From Serratia fonticola (lineage in GTDB: Bacteria > Pseudomonadota > Gammaproteobacteria > Enterobacterales > Enterobacteriaceae): a stretch of DNA of 64,000 bases. This document shows, piece after piece, positions 24,186 to 32,819 of the stretch. Under the pieces are notes generated by a model. The model did no database searches and was not told the DNA's origin. It saw only the letters and a list, made by a program, of their open reading frames with translations. How positions within the stretch are numbered: position 1 is the stretch's first letter; every line of letters begins with the position of its first letter. Position numbers and translations under genes: made by a program. The stretch spans positions 62,001-126,000 of the forward strand of contig NZ_VFMK01000001.1 in the NCBI RefSeq assembly GCF_006715025.1. The letters run 5' to 3'.

Positions 24186-25383
24186 ATGCCAATGCCTGTG
24201 CCAGCAGCGTGATGGGGTGTTCACAGCGTTTGCTGGTCGACATTTCTATCTGCCATTTGCAGGTTTCACAATCGGTGATCACCATATCCACGCCGCTTGC
24301 TTCAATCTGGCGGAACAGCGAGGCACCAATACCTTGCGAGGTTTCATAGTTTTCTGATTTGAAGCCGTACGTCCCGGCAATGCCGCAGCATTGCGAATCC
24401 AGCACCACCAGCTCCAGCCCGGGGATCTGTCGCAACAGCTCCAGCGTATAGGCCGTCCAGCCCATTTTTTCCATATGACACGGCGTATGATAGGCCACCC
24501 GCAACGGCGTTTGTTTCAGCGGGAGTGTACGGCCCTGGCTGAGCAAACGGTAGAGATAGCGCGTCGCCAGTTCCACCCGATCACGCACCGTCGAGGTGTC
24601 TACCCCCAACAAATGCGGATACTCATCACGCAGGGTGAAAGTACAGCTGGAAGAGGTGGCAACCACCGGGATCCCCTGCGTCAGCACCGCCTCCTGCAGG
24701 GATTCAGCATTCACTTTGGCCTGTTTTTTTGCCTGATCGATAAAACCATTGGCAATCAGCGGTACCCCACAGCACTTCTCGCGTTTCAGCAGTTGGACAC
24801 CAATATCCATGGCGTTAAACACCTTAATCAGGTCTTTACCCAGCTGTGAATGGTTGTAATTGACATAACAACCGTGGAAAAACGCCACCTGTTCAGCATA
24901 GCGTTGTTGTTGTTGCGCCTGCTGGCGATACCAACGGCGGAATGTACCAAACGAGTATTTCGGCAGCTCGCGCCGATGGTCGATCTTCAGCGCCTTATCC
25001 AACAGTTTACGCACCGGTTTGAGACCGGTGGTGGCGTTAACGATCGGTGCAAACGGCGTCGATAACGACCCCATAATATCGGTATGGCTGAGAATAGCGT
25101 CACGCAACGTCGGTTTTTGCTGGCTGAAATTGGCGCGAGCACGCTGAATGATGTCACCGATTTTAACGTCGGAAGGGCAAGCCACTTCGCAGCGCTTACA
25201 GTTAGTACAATACTTCAGCGCTTCATCATAGAGTGCCGGATCCTTCAGCCGCAGACGCTCACCATCCGGCCCGGCCTGCTTTGGTCCGGGATAGAGTGGG
25301 TTCGCCTTGGCGACCGGGCAGTAAGTGGTACAGACGGTGCATTTAATGCAGTTCTCGAAGCTGCTGTCTTTTAACAGACTCAT
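24184..25383 (-). CDS. glpC: GlpC, anaerobic glycerol-3-phosphate dehydrogenase membrane-anchor iron-sulfur subunit
   Basis: GlpC tethers the GlpAB catalytic pair to the inner membrane and passes electrons to menaquinone during anaerobic growth with fumarate or nitrate. The 399-residue product has two N-terminal 4Fe-4S motifs (CIKCTVCTTYC and CTNCKRCEVAC) and two CCG domains (CCGVPLIANG and CCGIAGTYGFK), each preceded by a further Cys. The start at 25383 lies 2 bp after glpB, giving a coupled glpABC operon. Confidence 0.96.
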   Translation of the reverse strand: MSLLKDSSFENCIKCTVCTTYCPVAKANPLYPGPKQAGPDGERLRLKDPALYDEALKYCTNCKRCEVACPSDVKIGDIIQRARANFSQQKPTLRDAILSHTDIMGSLSTPFAPIVNATTGLKPVRKLLDKALKIDHRRELPKYSFGTFRRWYRQQAQQQQRYAEQVAFFHGCYVNYNHSQLGKDLIKVFNAMDIGVQLLKREKCCGVPLIANGFIDQAKKQAKVNAESLQEAVLTQGIPVVATSSSCTFTLRDEYPHLLGVDTSTVRDRVELATRYLYRLLSQGRTLPLKQTPLRVAYHTPCHMEKMGWTAYTLELLRQIPGLELVVLDSQCCGIAGTYGFKSENYETSQGIGASLFRQIEASGVDMVITDCETCKWQIEMSTSKRCEHPITLLAQALA

Positions 25384-25385
25384 AC

Positions 25386-26651
25386 TTATCTCTCCTGTGC
25401 CACGATCTGCTGTGCGACATGCAGTGCGCCAATCAGTGAAACCCCGGCACCACAGCCTTGCTGTAGCGGGTCATAACCGCCAGCGACGGAGCCAATGGCA
25501 TACAGGTTAGCAATCGCCTCTCCCTGCTTTAACGCACGCAGGTTATTATCCGTTTGCACCCCGAATTGCAGATAGGGCTGTGGGGCGAATAAATCTGGGT
25601 GGCACCAGTCAGCACGCTCACGCTGACTGAAAACGTCCAGACCAAACACCGGCTCGCGAACGCCATCAAAACCGGCCACCAGACCATTGCTGAAGAAACT
25701 GCCGCTGGCCAGTACCACCTGCTGTGCGCGTAACGGAATGTCGGTATGGTTGCGCGTATACAGGCCGGTAATGCGTTGCCCATCAAAATGGGCCTGCAAC
25801 ACGGTGTCCCCCGGCATAAATACGCCGCCCAGTTGCTGCAATCGCTGGCGCAGCGCCTGGTGCAAACGCATCCCAAGCACCGACGGAGGCAGCGTTGGCA
25901 ACAGGAATACCGGTTTACCCATCGCTTTACGCAGCGCCATCAACGGTTCATCACTCTCCAGCCCCAGGCAGGCTGGCAGGAAGATCGCTTCGGCCTCACC
26001 CGCCTGGCGTTTTACCTCTTCAGCCAAGGCCACCATGTGCTCTGGCAGATCCAACACGCGGGCAATGTTGACCGCACGAAACTCACTCGGGTTATTACGC
26101 AGACGATCCAGCATCGGCAAATGTAAAAACGCCACTTCGGCGGTAATCCCCTGCTCCTCAATCAAAGAGCTGGCAGCCATCTGTGGTTGAAAATCCAGGA
26201 AACCTTCTATCCCCAATACGGCAATATTTTGCCAGGGCAATTTGCCTTCGAGGGGTAAGACAGGGATCGCCTCTGGGCTGAGCCATGTCGCACGGCAAGT
26301 GCCCAATGGCGTAACACGTAAATGGTTCTGCGCACTTTCCCCCTGCATTTGCACACCACAACGCTGCAGTAATTGTTCCGCTTCGGCAGCCAACGTGGCA
26401 ACCTGAGCCGCACCCAGCAGGCTATAAGGATGCTGGGGTGCCTGTTGCGCCAGAGCGGGTAACGCAGCGAGCGGCGACGCCACCGGCGTACCGTCAGGCA
26501 AATGGGCCAATAGATCGAGCGAGCCGGAAGAAAAATAGAGCGCGCTCTGGCCAGAACTGACCACCGCACAGCGTTTGCCAAGCTCTGATAAACGAATCGC
26601 ACAGCTCAGCCCCGCCAATCCTCCACCAATCACCACCACATCAAATTGCAT
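25386..26651 (-). CDS. glpB: GlpB, anaerobic glycerol-3-phosphate dehydrogenase subunit B
   Basis: GlpB is the FMN-containing subunit of the anaerobic glycerol-3-phosphate dehydrogenase. The 421-residue product begins MQFDVVVIGGGLAGLSCAIRL, a dinucleotide-binding fold. It shares LYFSSGSLDLLAHLPDG, LRNNPSEFRAVNIARVLD, LLPTLPPSVLGMRL and FAPQPYLQFGVQTD with E. coli GlpB. The ATG at 26651 is 6 bp from AGGAGG and lies inside the end of glpA; a second ATG at 26654 is only 3 bp from it. The gene overlaps glpA by 11 bp. Confidence 0.95.
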   Translation of the reverse strand: MQFDVVVIGGGLAGLSCAIRLSELGKRCAVVSSGQSALYFSSGSLDLLAHLPDGTPVASPLAALPALAQQAPQHPYSLLGAAQVATLAAEAEQLLQRCGVQMQGESAQNHLRVTPLGTCRATWLSPEAIPVLPLEGKLPWQNIAVLGIEGFLDFQPQMAASSLIEEQGITAEVAFLHLPMLDRLRNNPSEFRAVNIARVLDLPEHMVALAEEVKRQAGEAEAIFLPACLGLESDEPLMALRKAMGKPVFLLPTLPPSVLGMRLHQALRQRLQQLGGVFMPGDTVLQAHFDGQRITGLYTRNHTDIPLRAQQVVLASGSFFSNGLVAGFDGVREPVFGLDVFSQRERADWCHPDLFAPQPYLQFGVQTDNNLRALKQGEAIANLYAIGSVAGGYDPLQQGCGAGVSLIGALHVAQQIVAQER

Positions 26652-28290
26652 CATCCGCCTCCTGCTTGCCGTCACCTCGGGCATCGAGCCCGCATAACCC
26701 TTGATAAACCCAGCTGGTGAACTCGCTTTCCCGCAGGGCATCGCCCCAGGCAATAGGGCGCACGCCTTTCCAGCGCTCATTCAGGAAGTGAGAGAGTTGG
26801 GCAATGGATTGCTGCGGCGTCGTGACATTAAAGCGCGTCAACAAGCCAGCGGCACGGCAGGCACACAGTTCTCCCTGGCAGGTCCCCATACCGACCCGGG
26901 TACGGCGGCGGAGATCGACCAGATTATTAACGGTGAGGGTATTCACCGCATAACGCACCTCTCCGGCAGTGACAGCTTCACACTCGCAGACCAGGCTGTT
27001 ATCCAGCCGATTACCGGATGGCACCAGGCTGGCGCGATCGCCATGACGATACACCGCCGAACCACGAATACTGGCCGGCAAAGAAACCACGCTACGCACC
27101 GTTTCCTCTGCAGACTGACGTGAACCCGGCAGGGCGTCTTCTGCGGTGGTGCAAGGGGTGGTGACACCCAGTTTGGCGCACACTTTATCGGTAGCCCATT
27201 GCGCCATCAGTCGGTAAGTCATCAGCTTACCACCGGTAATGGTGATGAAGCCTTCCAACCCGTCCCGCGCCGCATGATCCAACAGGACAATGCCGCGGCT
27301 CACGTTACGCCCGGAAGGATCGTCATCACTGGCGACCAGTGGCCGCACGCCTGCGTAGGCGCGCAGAATACGAGTTTGCGCCAATTCAGGGGCCAAGAGC
27401 GAACCTTCACGGATCAACACGTCCACCTCTTGCGGCGTGACGATCATGTTATCGATTTGGTCGTAATCGATATGCGTTGAGGTGGTACCGATCAGCGAAA
27501 TGGTATCGCCCGGCACCAGAATGTCAGCATCTGCAGGTTTGCGGCAACGGTTTATCACCATGTTGTTGATTCGGTGGCCCAGGATCAACAGAGCCCCTTT
27601 GGCCGGGAACATGCGAACACGCAGATCGGCATACTCGGCAATCTGCTGGCCCCAGATCCCGGCGGCATTGACCACCACCTGCGCATGAATGTCGTATTGT
27701 TGCGCCGCCTGGTGGTCGAAAACGCGCACGCCGGTCACGCGATCGCCCACACGTAGCAGGCCAGTCACCTGATGATAAGTGAGGATCTGCGCCCCATGCT
27801 CACGGGCATCCAACATGTTGGCAGCCGTCAGACGGAAAGGATCGACCGTGCCATCCGGCACGCGTACCGCGCCAATCAACGTAGGGTTGGCTGCAGGTTC
27901 CAGCCGCAATGCGAGTTTGGGATCGATAGCTTCGGCATCAATTCCCGCATTGCGGCAGGCGATAATAAACTGCTGCTGATAGTCCAGGGAATCCTGCGGC
28001 AAGGTAATAAACAAGCCGTCGGTAGGTTCGATACAGTGATGAGCAATGCGCTTGAGAATGCGGTTTTCTTCGATACATTCGCGAGCTGATTCATCGTCGG
28101 TCACCGCGTAGCGGGCACCGCTGTGCAACAAGCCATGATTGCGGCCAGTAGCTCCAGTGGCAATATCATGCCGTTCCAACAAAACACAGCGCAGACCACG
28201 CCGCGCACAGTCACGAGCAATCCCTGCGCCGGTGGCGCCGCCACCAATAATGATCACATCCGTTTCGGTCACTGGTGAGTTGTTGCTCAT
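26641..28290 (-). CDS. glpA: GlpA, anaerobic glycerol-3-phosphate dehydrogenase catalytic subunit
   Basis: GlpA oxidises sn-glycerol 3-phosphate to dihydroxyacetone phosphate using FAD. The 549-residue product has the FAD-binding TDVIIIGGGATGAGIARDCA, the DAO-type HDIATGATGRNHGLLHSGARY motif, and a C-terminal BFD-like iron-sulfur domain with VCECEAVTAGEV and GMGTCQGELCACR. The preceding in-frame codon at 28293 is GTG; the ATG at 28290 is preferred, with GGGGG just upstream. It diverges from glpT across a CRP-controlled intergenic region. Confidence 0.96.
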   Translation of the reverse strand: MSNNSPVTETDVIIIGGGATGAGIARDCARRGLRCVLLERHDIATGATGRNHGLLHSGARYAVTDDESARECIEENRILKRIAHHCIEPTDGLFITLPQDSLDYQQQFIIACRNAGIDAEAIDPKLALRLEPAANPTLIGAVRVPDGTVDPFRLTAANMLDAREHGAQILTYHQVTGLLRVGDRVTGVRVFDHQAAQQYDIHAQVVVNAAGIWGQQIAEYADLRVRMFPAKGALLILGHRINNMVINRCRKPADADILVPGDTISLIGTTSTHIDYDQIDNMIVTPQEVDVLIREGSLLAPELAQTRILRAYAGVRPLVASDDDPSGRNVSRGIVLLDHAARDGLEGFITITGGKLMTYRLMAQWATDKVCAKLGVTTPCTTAEDALPGSRQSAEETVRSVVSLPASIRGSAVYRHGDRASLVPSGNRLDNSLVCECEAVTAGEVRYAVNTLTVNNLVDLRRRTRVGMGTCQGELCACRAAGLLTRFNVTTPQQSIAQLSHFLNERWKGVRPIAWGDALRESEFTSWVYQGLCGLDARGDGKQEADDAI

Positions 28291-28409
28291 CACGCCCCCT
28301 AAGCCCTGTGGTTATATCTTTATTTAGCCACAGTTATTGGGGTTTTTGTTTGATAAGGAGCAAGAACGAACAAAAAACGAAAGCAAAATGTCCTTTAAAA
28401 ACCATGATT

Positions 28410-28425
28410 GTGATCAATGTCACGC
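28410..28425. promoter_or_regulatory. CRP-binding site, glpA-glpT intergenic
   Basis: TGTGA-TCAATG-TCACG fits the CRP half-site pattern TGTGA-N6-TCACA with one mismatch. It lies 120 bp upstream of glpA and about 235 bp upstream of glpT. The whole 368-bp gap (28291-28658) is AT-rich and otherwise non-coding. GlpR operators are expected here, but the AACGAAC/ACGAAAG copies near 28365-28380 are too degenerate for me to define them. Confidence 0.7.
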
Positions 28426-28501
28426 GCTTTTTGCGATTCCCTATTTCATAACATTAACCAATCGCTCAGAATCCGCCACAGATTCATAAAAGTGTAACAA
28501 A

Positions 28502-28517
28502 TGTGTCATTCATCACA
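28502..28517. promoter_or_regulatory. Second CRP-binding site upstream of glpT
   Basis: TGTGT-CATTCA-TCACA matches the CRP pattern with one mismatch, 85 bp from the first site and about 140 bp upstream of the glpT start. Paired CRP sites between glpA and glpT are consistent with catabolite control of this divergent locus. Confidence 0.6.
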
Positions 28518-28658
28518 GAGGCTCATGTTGCTTTTCACTAGGATGGCGCTCGTTATAGAACAGTTTTGACCACACTTCTGGGATACGCCCGACCATCTTC
28601 AGGACATCCGTTTCCTGTAGGTGTAATAAATAACTGATAAAGCCATCGGAGGCGCTCA

Positions 28659-30011
28659 ATGCTGAGTATTTTTAAACCAGCCGCACACATTTCCCGTGTG
28701 CCGGTCGATAAGGTAGACCCGCTCTACCGTAAGCTGCGCTGGCAAATTTTTATGGGGATATTTTTCGGCTATGCGGCTTACTATCTGGTGCGTAAGAACT
28801 TTACGCTGGCGATGCCGTATCTGATCGATCAAGGATTCAGCCGGGGCGATCTGGGCTTTGCGCTATCAGGGATTTCTATCGCCTACGGTTTCTCGAAGTT
28901 CATTATGGGGTCGGTGTCTGACCGTTCAAACCCACGCGTCTTCCTGCCTGCCGGGCTGATCCTGGCAGCGGCCGTGATGCTGTTTATGGGCTTTGTGCCA
29001 TGGGCGACGTCCAGCATCGCCGTGATGTTCGTGCTGCTGTTCCTGTGTGGCTGGTTCCAGGGTATGGGTTGGCCACCCTGTGGTCGTACCATGGTGCACT
29101 GGTGGTCGCAGAAAGAGCGCGGCGGTATCGTTTCGGTGTGGAACTGTGCCCATAACGTGGGCGGGGGCTTGCCGCCGTTGCTGTTCTTGTTGGGGATGGC
29201 CTGGTTCAACGACTGGCATGCTGCGCTGTATATGCCCGCTTTCGGTGCGATCCTGGTGGCGCTGATCGCCTTCGCTTTAATGCGTGACACCCCTCAATCC
29301 TGTGGGCTGCCGCCGATCGAAGAGTATAAAAACGACTACCCGGATGATTACACTGAAAAAGCGGAAGAAGAGCTGACCGCCAAGCAGATCTTCATGCAGT
29401 ACGTCCTGCCAAACAAACTGCTGTGGTACATCGCCATTGCCAACGTGTTCGTGTATCTGCTGCGTTACGGCATCCTGGACTGGTCACCGACCTACCTGAA
29501 AGAAGTGAAGCACTTCGCGCTTGATAAGTCCTCTTGGGCCTATTTCCTGTATGAATATGCTGGTATCCCAGGCACTCTGCTGTGCGGCTGGATGTCAGAC
29601 AAAGTGTTCAGAGGTAACCGTGGTGCCACCGGGGTGTTCTTCATGACGCTGGTCACTATCGCGACGATCGTTTACTGGCTGAACCCAGTAGGCAACCCAG
29701 GTATCGATATGGCCTGTATGATCACCATCGGCTTCCTGATCTACGGTCCGGTCATGTTGATTGGTCTGCATGCTCTGGAACTGGCACCGAAAAAAGCGGC
29801 AGGAACGGCGGCGGGCTTCACCGGCCTGTTCGGTTATCTGGGCGGTTCGGTCGCCGCGAGCGCCATCGTCGGCTATACCGTTGACTTCTTCGGATGGGAC
29901 GGCGGCTTTATGGTGATGATCGGCGGTAGCATCGGCGCAGTGCTTCTGTTGTTGCTGACCATGTTCAGTGAGAAGAAACATCACGCAGAAATCGCGGCCA
30001 AACGCGGTTAA
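28659..30011 (+). CDS. glpT: GlpT, glycerol-3-phosphate:phosphate antiporter
   Basis: GlpT is a major-facilitator antiporter that imports sn-glycerol 3-phosphate (and fosfomycin) in exchange for phosphate. The 450-residue product carries the organophosphate antiporter signature (WFQGMGWPPCGRTMVHWW), two-domain twelve-span layout, and the substrate-binding arginines in YYLVRKNFT and YGILDW-adjacent YLLRYG. It ends in a basic tail (KKHHAEIAAKRG). GGAGG lies upstream of the ATG. It forms a unit with glpQ, separated by an ERIC element and a terminator-like hairpin. Confidence 0.97.
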   Translation: MLSIFKPAAHISRVPVDKVDPLYRKLRWQIFMGIFFGYAAYYLVRKNFTLAMPYLIDQGFSRGDLGFALSGISIAYGFSKFIMGSVSDRSNPRVFLPAGLILAAAVMLFMGFVPWATSSIAVMFVLLFLCGWFQGMGWPPCGRTMVHWWSQKERGGIVSVWNCAHNVGGGLPPLLFLLGMAWFNDWHAALYMPAFGAILVALIAFALMRDTPQSCGLPPIEEYKNDYPDDYTEKAEEELTAKQIFMQYVLPNKLLWYIAIANVFVYLLRYGILDWSPTYLKEVKHFALDKSSWAYFLYEYAGIPGTLLCGWMSDKVFRGNRGATGVFFMTLVTIATIVYWLNPVGNPGIDMACMITIGFLIYGPVMLIGLHALELAPKKAAGTAAGFTGLFGYLGGSVAASAIVGYTVDFFGWDGGFMVMIGGSIGAVLLLLLTMFSEKKHHAEIAAKRG

Positions 30012-30036
30012 TCGTCACGACGTTTTGACATGATCT

Positions 30037-30158
30037 TTACCCACTGGATTTCAGGTTGTAGCCAGACAACAAGCTTACTCATCCCCAGGCACTTACGAGA
30101 GTAAGTGGCTGAGGGGGAAACGCAGATAACGACGCTACAGCTTGAAAGACGACGGGCA
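30037..30158 (+). repeat. ERIC element between glpT and glpQ
   Basis: The left end TTTACCCACTGGATTTCAGG, the central CTTACTCATCCCCAGGCACT / AGTAAGTGGCTGAGG hairpin and the right end CAGCTTGAAAGACGACGGG match the ERIC consensus at near-standard length (about 122 bp). It starts 26 bp past the glpT stop and leads into the stem-loop before glpQ. Confidence 0.8.
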
Positions 30159-30182
30159 AAAAGGCCGCCTGGCGGCCTTTTT
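30158..30182 (+). terminator. Terminator-like hairpin between glpT and glpQ
   Basis: A 10-bp stem (AAAAAGGCCG / CGGCCTTTTT) has a five-base loop and a T-run. It lies 35 bp before the glpQ start, so glpQ expression should depend on read-through or on a promoter within or after the ERIC element. Confidence 0.75.
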
Positions 30183-30216
30183 CTTCCCCTCTGCCTACCA
30201 CAAGGAGCATCACAGA

Positions 30217-31296
30217 ATGCGGACTCAAATCAAAACTCTACTCGCCGGGATCATTCTTGCGACCTCAATGGCCAGCGTCGCACAGGCTGCGGACAAAGTG
30301 GTTATTGCTCACCGCGGTGCCAGCGGTTATCTGCCAGAACATACGCTGCCGGCCAAGGCAATGGCCTATGCGCAGGGTGCCGATTATCTTGAGCAAGATC
30401 TGGTGATGACCAAAGATAACGAACTGGTGGTGCTGCACGATCACTATCTGGATCGCGTGACCGATGTCGCCCAACGCTTCCCGGATCGGGCGCGTAAAGA
30501 TGGCCGCTACTACGCCATCGACTTTACGCTGCCGGAGATCAAATCGCTGAAGTTCACCGAAGGCTTTGATATCAAAGATGGCAAACAGGTGCAAAGCTAC
30601 CCTGGGCGCTTCCCTATGGGCAAGTCCGACTTCCGCGTACACACCTTCCAGGAAGAAATTGAATTTGTTCAGGGTTTGAACCATTCCACCGGCAAGAATA
30701 TTGGTATCTACCCGGAAATCAAAGCGCCGTGGTTCCATCAGCAAGAGGGCAAAGACATTTCCACCAAAGTGCTGGAAGTGCTCAAGCAATATGGCTACAC
30801 CAGCAAGAGCGACAACGTCTATCTGCAATGCTTTGATGCCAACGAGTTGCAGCGTATCAAAGAGCAGTTGCAACCCAAAATGGGGATGGACCTGAAGCTG
30901 ATCCAGCTGATTGCCTACACCGACTGGAATGAAACCTACGAACAGAAGGCCGATGGCAAGTGGGTGAACTATGACTACGACTGGATGTTCAAGCCTGGCG
31001 CGATGAAAAAAATCGCCCAGTATGCCGACGGCATCGGGCCGGACTATCACATGCTGATCGTGGAAGAAAAATCACAGCCAAACCAGATCGTGCTGACCGA
31101 CATGGTAAAAGAGGCTCATGCCAGTAATATGGCGGTGCACCCTTACACCATTCGTGCCGATAAGCTGCCGAAATACGTCACCGACGTCAACCAACTGTTT
31201 GATGCGATTTACAATCAGGCTGGCGTTGACGGGGTGTTTACCGACTTCCCAGACAAAGGCGTACAGTTCCTGCAAAAGCAGGGGCAACATAAGTAA
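30217..31296 (+). CDS. glpQ: GlpQ, periplasmic glycerophosphodiester phosphodiesterase
   Basis: GlpQ hydrolyses glycerophosphodiesters in the periplasm to glycerol 3-phosphate and an alcohol, supplying GlpT. The 359-residue precursor has a signal peptide (LLAGIILATSMASVAQA) and the catalytic start VIAHRGASGYLPEHTLPA. It also has metal and acid residues in YLEQDLVMTKDNELVVLHDH and EIKAPWFHQQ. The ATG at 30217 follows AAGGAG, and longer in-frame starts lie inside the upstream hairpin and are rejected. Confidence 0.96.
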   Translation: MRTQIKTLLAGIILATSMASVAQAADKVVIAHRGASGYLPEHTLPAKAMAYAQGADYLEQDLVMTKDNELVVLHDHYLDRVTDVAQRFPDRARKDGRYYAIDFTLPEIKSLKFTEGFDIKDGKQVQSYPGRFPMGKSDFRVHTFQEEIEFVQGLNHSTGKNIGIYPEIKAPWFHQQEGKDISTKVLEVLKQYGYTSKSDNVYLQCFDANELQRIKEQLQPKMGMDLKLIQLIAYTDWNETYEQKADGKWVNYDYDWMFKPGAMKKIAQYADGIGPDYHMLIVEEKSQPNQIVLTDMVKEAHASNMAVHPYTIRADKLPKYVTDVNQLFDAIYNQAGVDGVFTDFPDKGVQFLQKQGQHK

Positions 31297-31307
31297 CGCC
31301 ACAACCT

Positions 31308-31332
31308 GCCCCACCGGGTTCTCCGGTGGGGC
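31308..31332. terminator. Stem-loop after glpQ
   Basis: A perfect 10-bp GC-rich stem (GCCCCACCGG / CCGGTGGGGC) with a five-base loop sits 12 bp past the glpQ stop, between convergent genes. It has no clear T-run. Confidence 0.6.
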
Positions 31333-31821
31333 TCAGAACCAAACCTGCCGTAACAACAAAGCCCCCACATAAATGCCGATGCCAAACGAGGCATGGGCGA
31401 TCAGGCTACGCTGACGGGCAACATTGGGTTGCGGCGTTTTGGCAGCCGCGAAACCAAAGCCGAAACCAGGCTGCATCAGGAAGAATGGCGCGACCACGCT
31501 GATAATCCCCATCGCCAATGCAGGCAGGAAGGTTGGCTGTTCGAGCCAGCCTGACCCCATAATCATGAGAAATAGCCAGGTAAATACGATACCGATCAGG
31601 TAATGCGCCCCCCATCCCATCAATGCTTCACCTTTGACCGGCCTTGCCTGCACAATGGTGTGGTGAACCCACTTCCCCCTTGGCATATGCCCTATCCAGC
31701 GCCCAACTAGCCGATAGTTGAGTGAAGGGATATTGAACAGACGTTTCTGTCCCATTGCCCAGAGATCCATGACCAGGGTCGCAGTGATCCCCAATACGGT
31801 GGCGTGTAATAGCATATCCAT
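31333..31821 (-). CDS. DUF2938 family membrane protein
   Basis: The 162-residue product is an integral membrane protein with about four spans. It resembles the DUF2938 family: ATLVMDLWAMGQKRLFNIPSLNY near the N-terminus, GWGAHYLIGIVFTWLFL, and a MQPGFGFGFAAAKTP loop. Its function is unknown. The ATG at 31821 is chosen over the TTG three bases earlier. It is divergently transcribed from an ArsR-type regulator gene and shares a palindromic operator with it, so its expression is probably controlled by that regulator. Confidence 0.75.
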   Translation of the reverse strand: MDMLLHATVLGITATLVMDLWAMGQKRLFNIPSLNYRLVGRWIGHMPRGKWVHHTIVQARPVKGEALMGWGAHYLIGIVFTWLFLMIMGSGWLEQPTFLPALAMGIISVVAPFFLMQPGFGFGFAAAKTPQPNVARQRSLIAHASFGIGIYVGALLLRQVWF

Positions 31822-31870
31822 CAAGCGGTCCTTTTATGCTGGCTAGCGCCAGCCAGTTTTGATATCCTAA

Positions 31871-31892
31871 CATTCAATTAATAAATTGAATG
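31871..31892. promoter_or_regulatory. Palindromic operator between DUF2938 gene and ArsR-rhodanese gene
   Basis: A perfect 9-bp inverted repeat (CATTCAATT / AATTGAATG) with a four-base AATA centre lies 20 bp before the regulator start and 50 bp before the DUF2938 start. Its length and symmetry are typical of ArsR/SmtB-family operators, suggesting autorepression and coordinate control of both genes. Confidence 0.75.
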
Positions 31893-31911
31893 ATGATTTA
31901 ACGAGGACCGC

Positions 31912-32583
31912 ATGTCAACACTCAGTGATGATAGCCAACGCCTGGTGTTTAATGAGTTTGCCGAAATCACCCGATCACTGGGAAATGCGCATCGCCTGAT
32001 GCTGCTTGAACATATTGCTCAAGGAGAAAGGCCGGTGGAAAGGCTGGCCGAACTGGCCGGACTGACGATAGCCAACGCCTCCCAACATCTGCAGCACCTC
32101 AAACGCGCCAATTTTGTGCAATCACGCCGGGAGGGAAAGCACGTTTACTACCGCTTGGGAGATGGGCCTGTACAACCCCTGCTGGCCGCTATCCGCCAGT
32201 TTATGGAGTTCCGTCATAATGAGATCGGCAACTTTGTCGCCGACACCCTCAACCAACGCGAGCGTCTCGAATCAATTTCCCGCACTGAGTTACTGCGCCG
32301 ACTTAACGATGGCGATGTCACGTTGCTGGATGTGCGTCCAGCAGAAGAGTTCGCCTCTGGCCATCTGCCCAACGCAATTAACATTCCGTTGGAAGAGCTG
32401 GCAAGCCGACTGCCTGAGTTACGCAAACAGCAAGAGGTGGTGGCCTATTGCCGTGGGCCTTATTGTGCGCTGTCTGTTAATGCCATGAAGACGTTACGCG
32501 CCAACGGATTTACCGCTCGCTGTCTTGAAGATGGTTTTCCAGAATGGAAAGCGGCCGGATTGGAAGTGCGAAACGACGGGTAG
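31912..32583 (+). CDS. ArsR-family regulator fused to a rhodanese domain
   Basis: The 223-residue product has an N-terminal winged-helix ArsR-type domain (about residues 10-95, with SLGNAHRLMLLEHIAQGERPVE and recognition helix ASQHLQHLKRANFVQSRREG). A C-terminal rhodanese domain (about 125-220) carries VTLLDVRPAEEFASGHLPNA and the active-site loop VAYCRGPYCALS. The rhodanese Cys could take up sulfane sulfur and signal to the DNA-binding half, making this a candidate sulfur-stress sensor; that is inference. It diverges from the DUF2938 membrane protein gene with a shared palindrome. Confidence 0.88.
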   Translation: MSTLSDDSQRLVFNEFAEITRSLGNAHRLMLLEHIAQGERPVERLAELAGLTIANASQHLQHLKRANFVQSRREGKHVYYRLGDGPVQPLLAAIRQFMEFRHNEIGNFVADTLNQRERLESISRTELLRRLNDGDVTLLDVRPAEEFASGHLPNAINIPLEELASRLPELRKQQEVVAYCRGPYCALSVNAMKTLRANGFTARCLEDGFPEWKAAGLEVRNDG

Positions 32584-32684
32584 AGCGTTGATTTGCCACA
32601 CCGGCAATAATGAGCCTCTTCCTTGATTATTACGGTGCGTGATGAAAGGATACGGCCGTCGGCGATTGATAAGGAAAACAAATC

Positions 32685-32815
32685 GTGGAACGTTCAGATT
32701 ATCTTCACTTGCCGCCGCTTTATTCTGCCGTCTGGAACAGGATATCGAGCTGATCCAGGATACCCCGGACGGCAAATTATCTTCGTCCGATTTGGTCTGC
32801 AAGGTACAAGAATAA
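32685..32815 (+). pseudogene. Candidate small gene with a single-base frameshift
   Basis: A GTG at 32685 has AAGGA 9 bp upstream and opens MERSDYLHLPPL (GTG read as Met). The frame then meets a stop early. Reading on one base out of phase gives LFCRLEQDIELIQDTPDGKL and SSSDLVCKVQE up to a TAA at 32813. The second part is hydrophilic and protein-like, so one missing base near 32725 would rejoin a protein of about 43 residues. It could be a decayed small gene, a sequencing error, or chance; no family is recognised. Confidence 0.3.
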
Positions 32816-32819
32816 TACC

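Noticed and set aside
28355..28385. GlpR operator in the glpA-glpT gap
   Set aside because: CGAA-type half-sites are present, but spacing and symmetry do not fit the operator consensus well enough.
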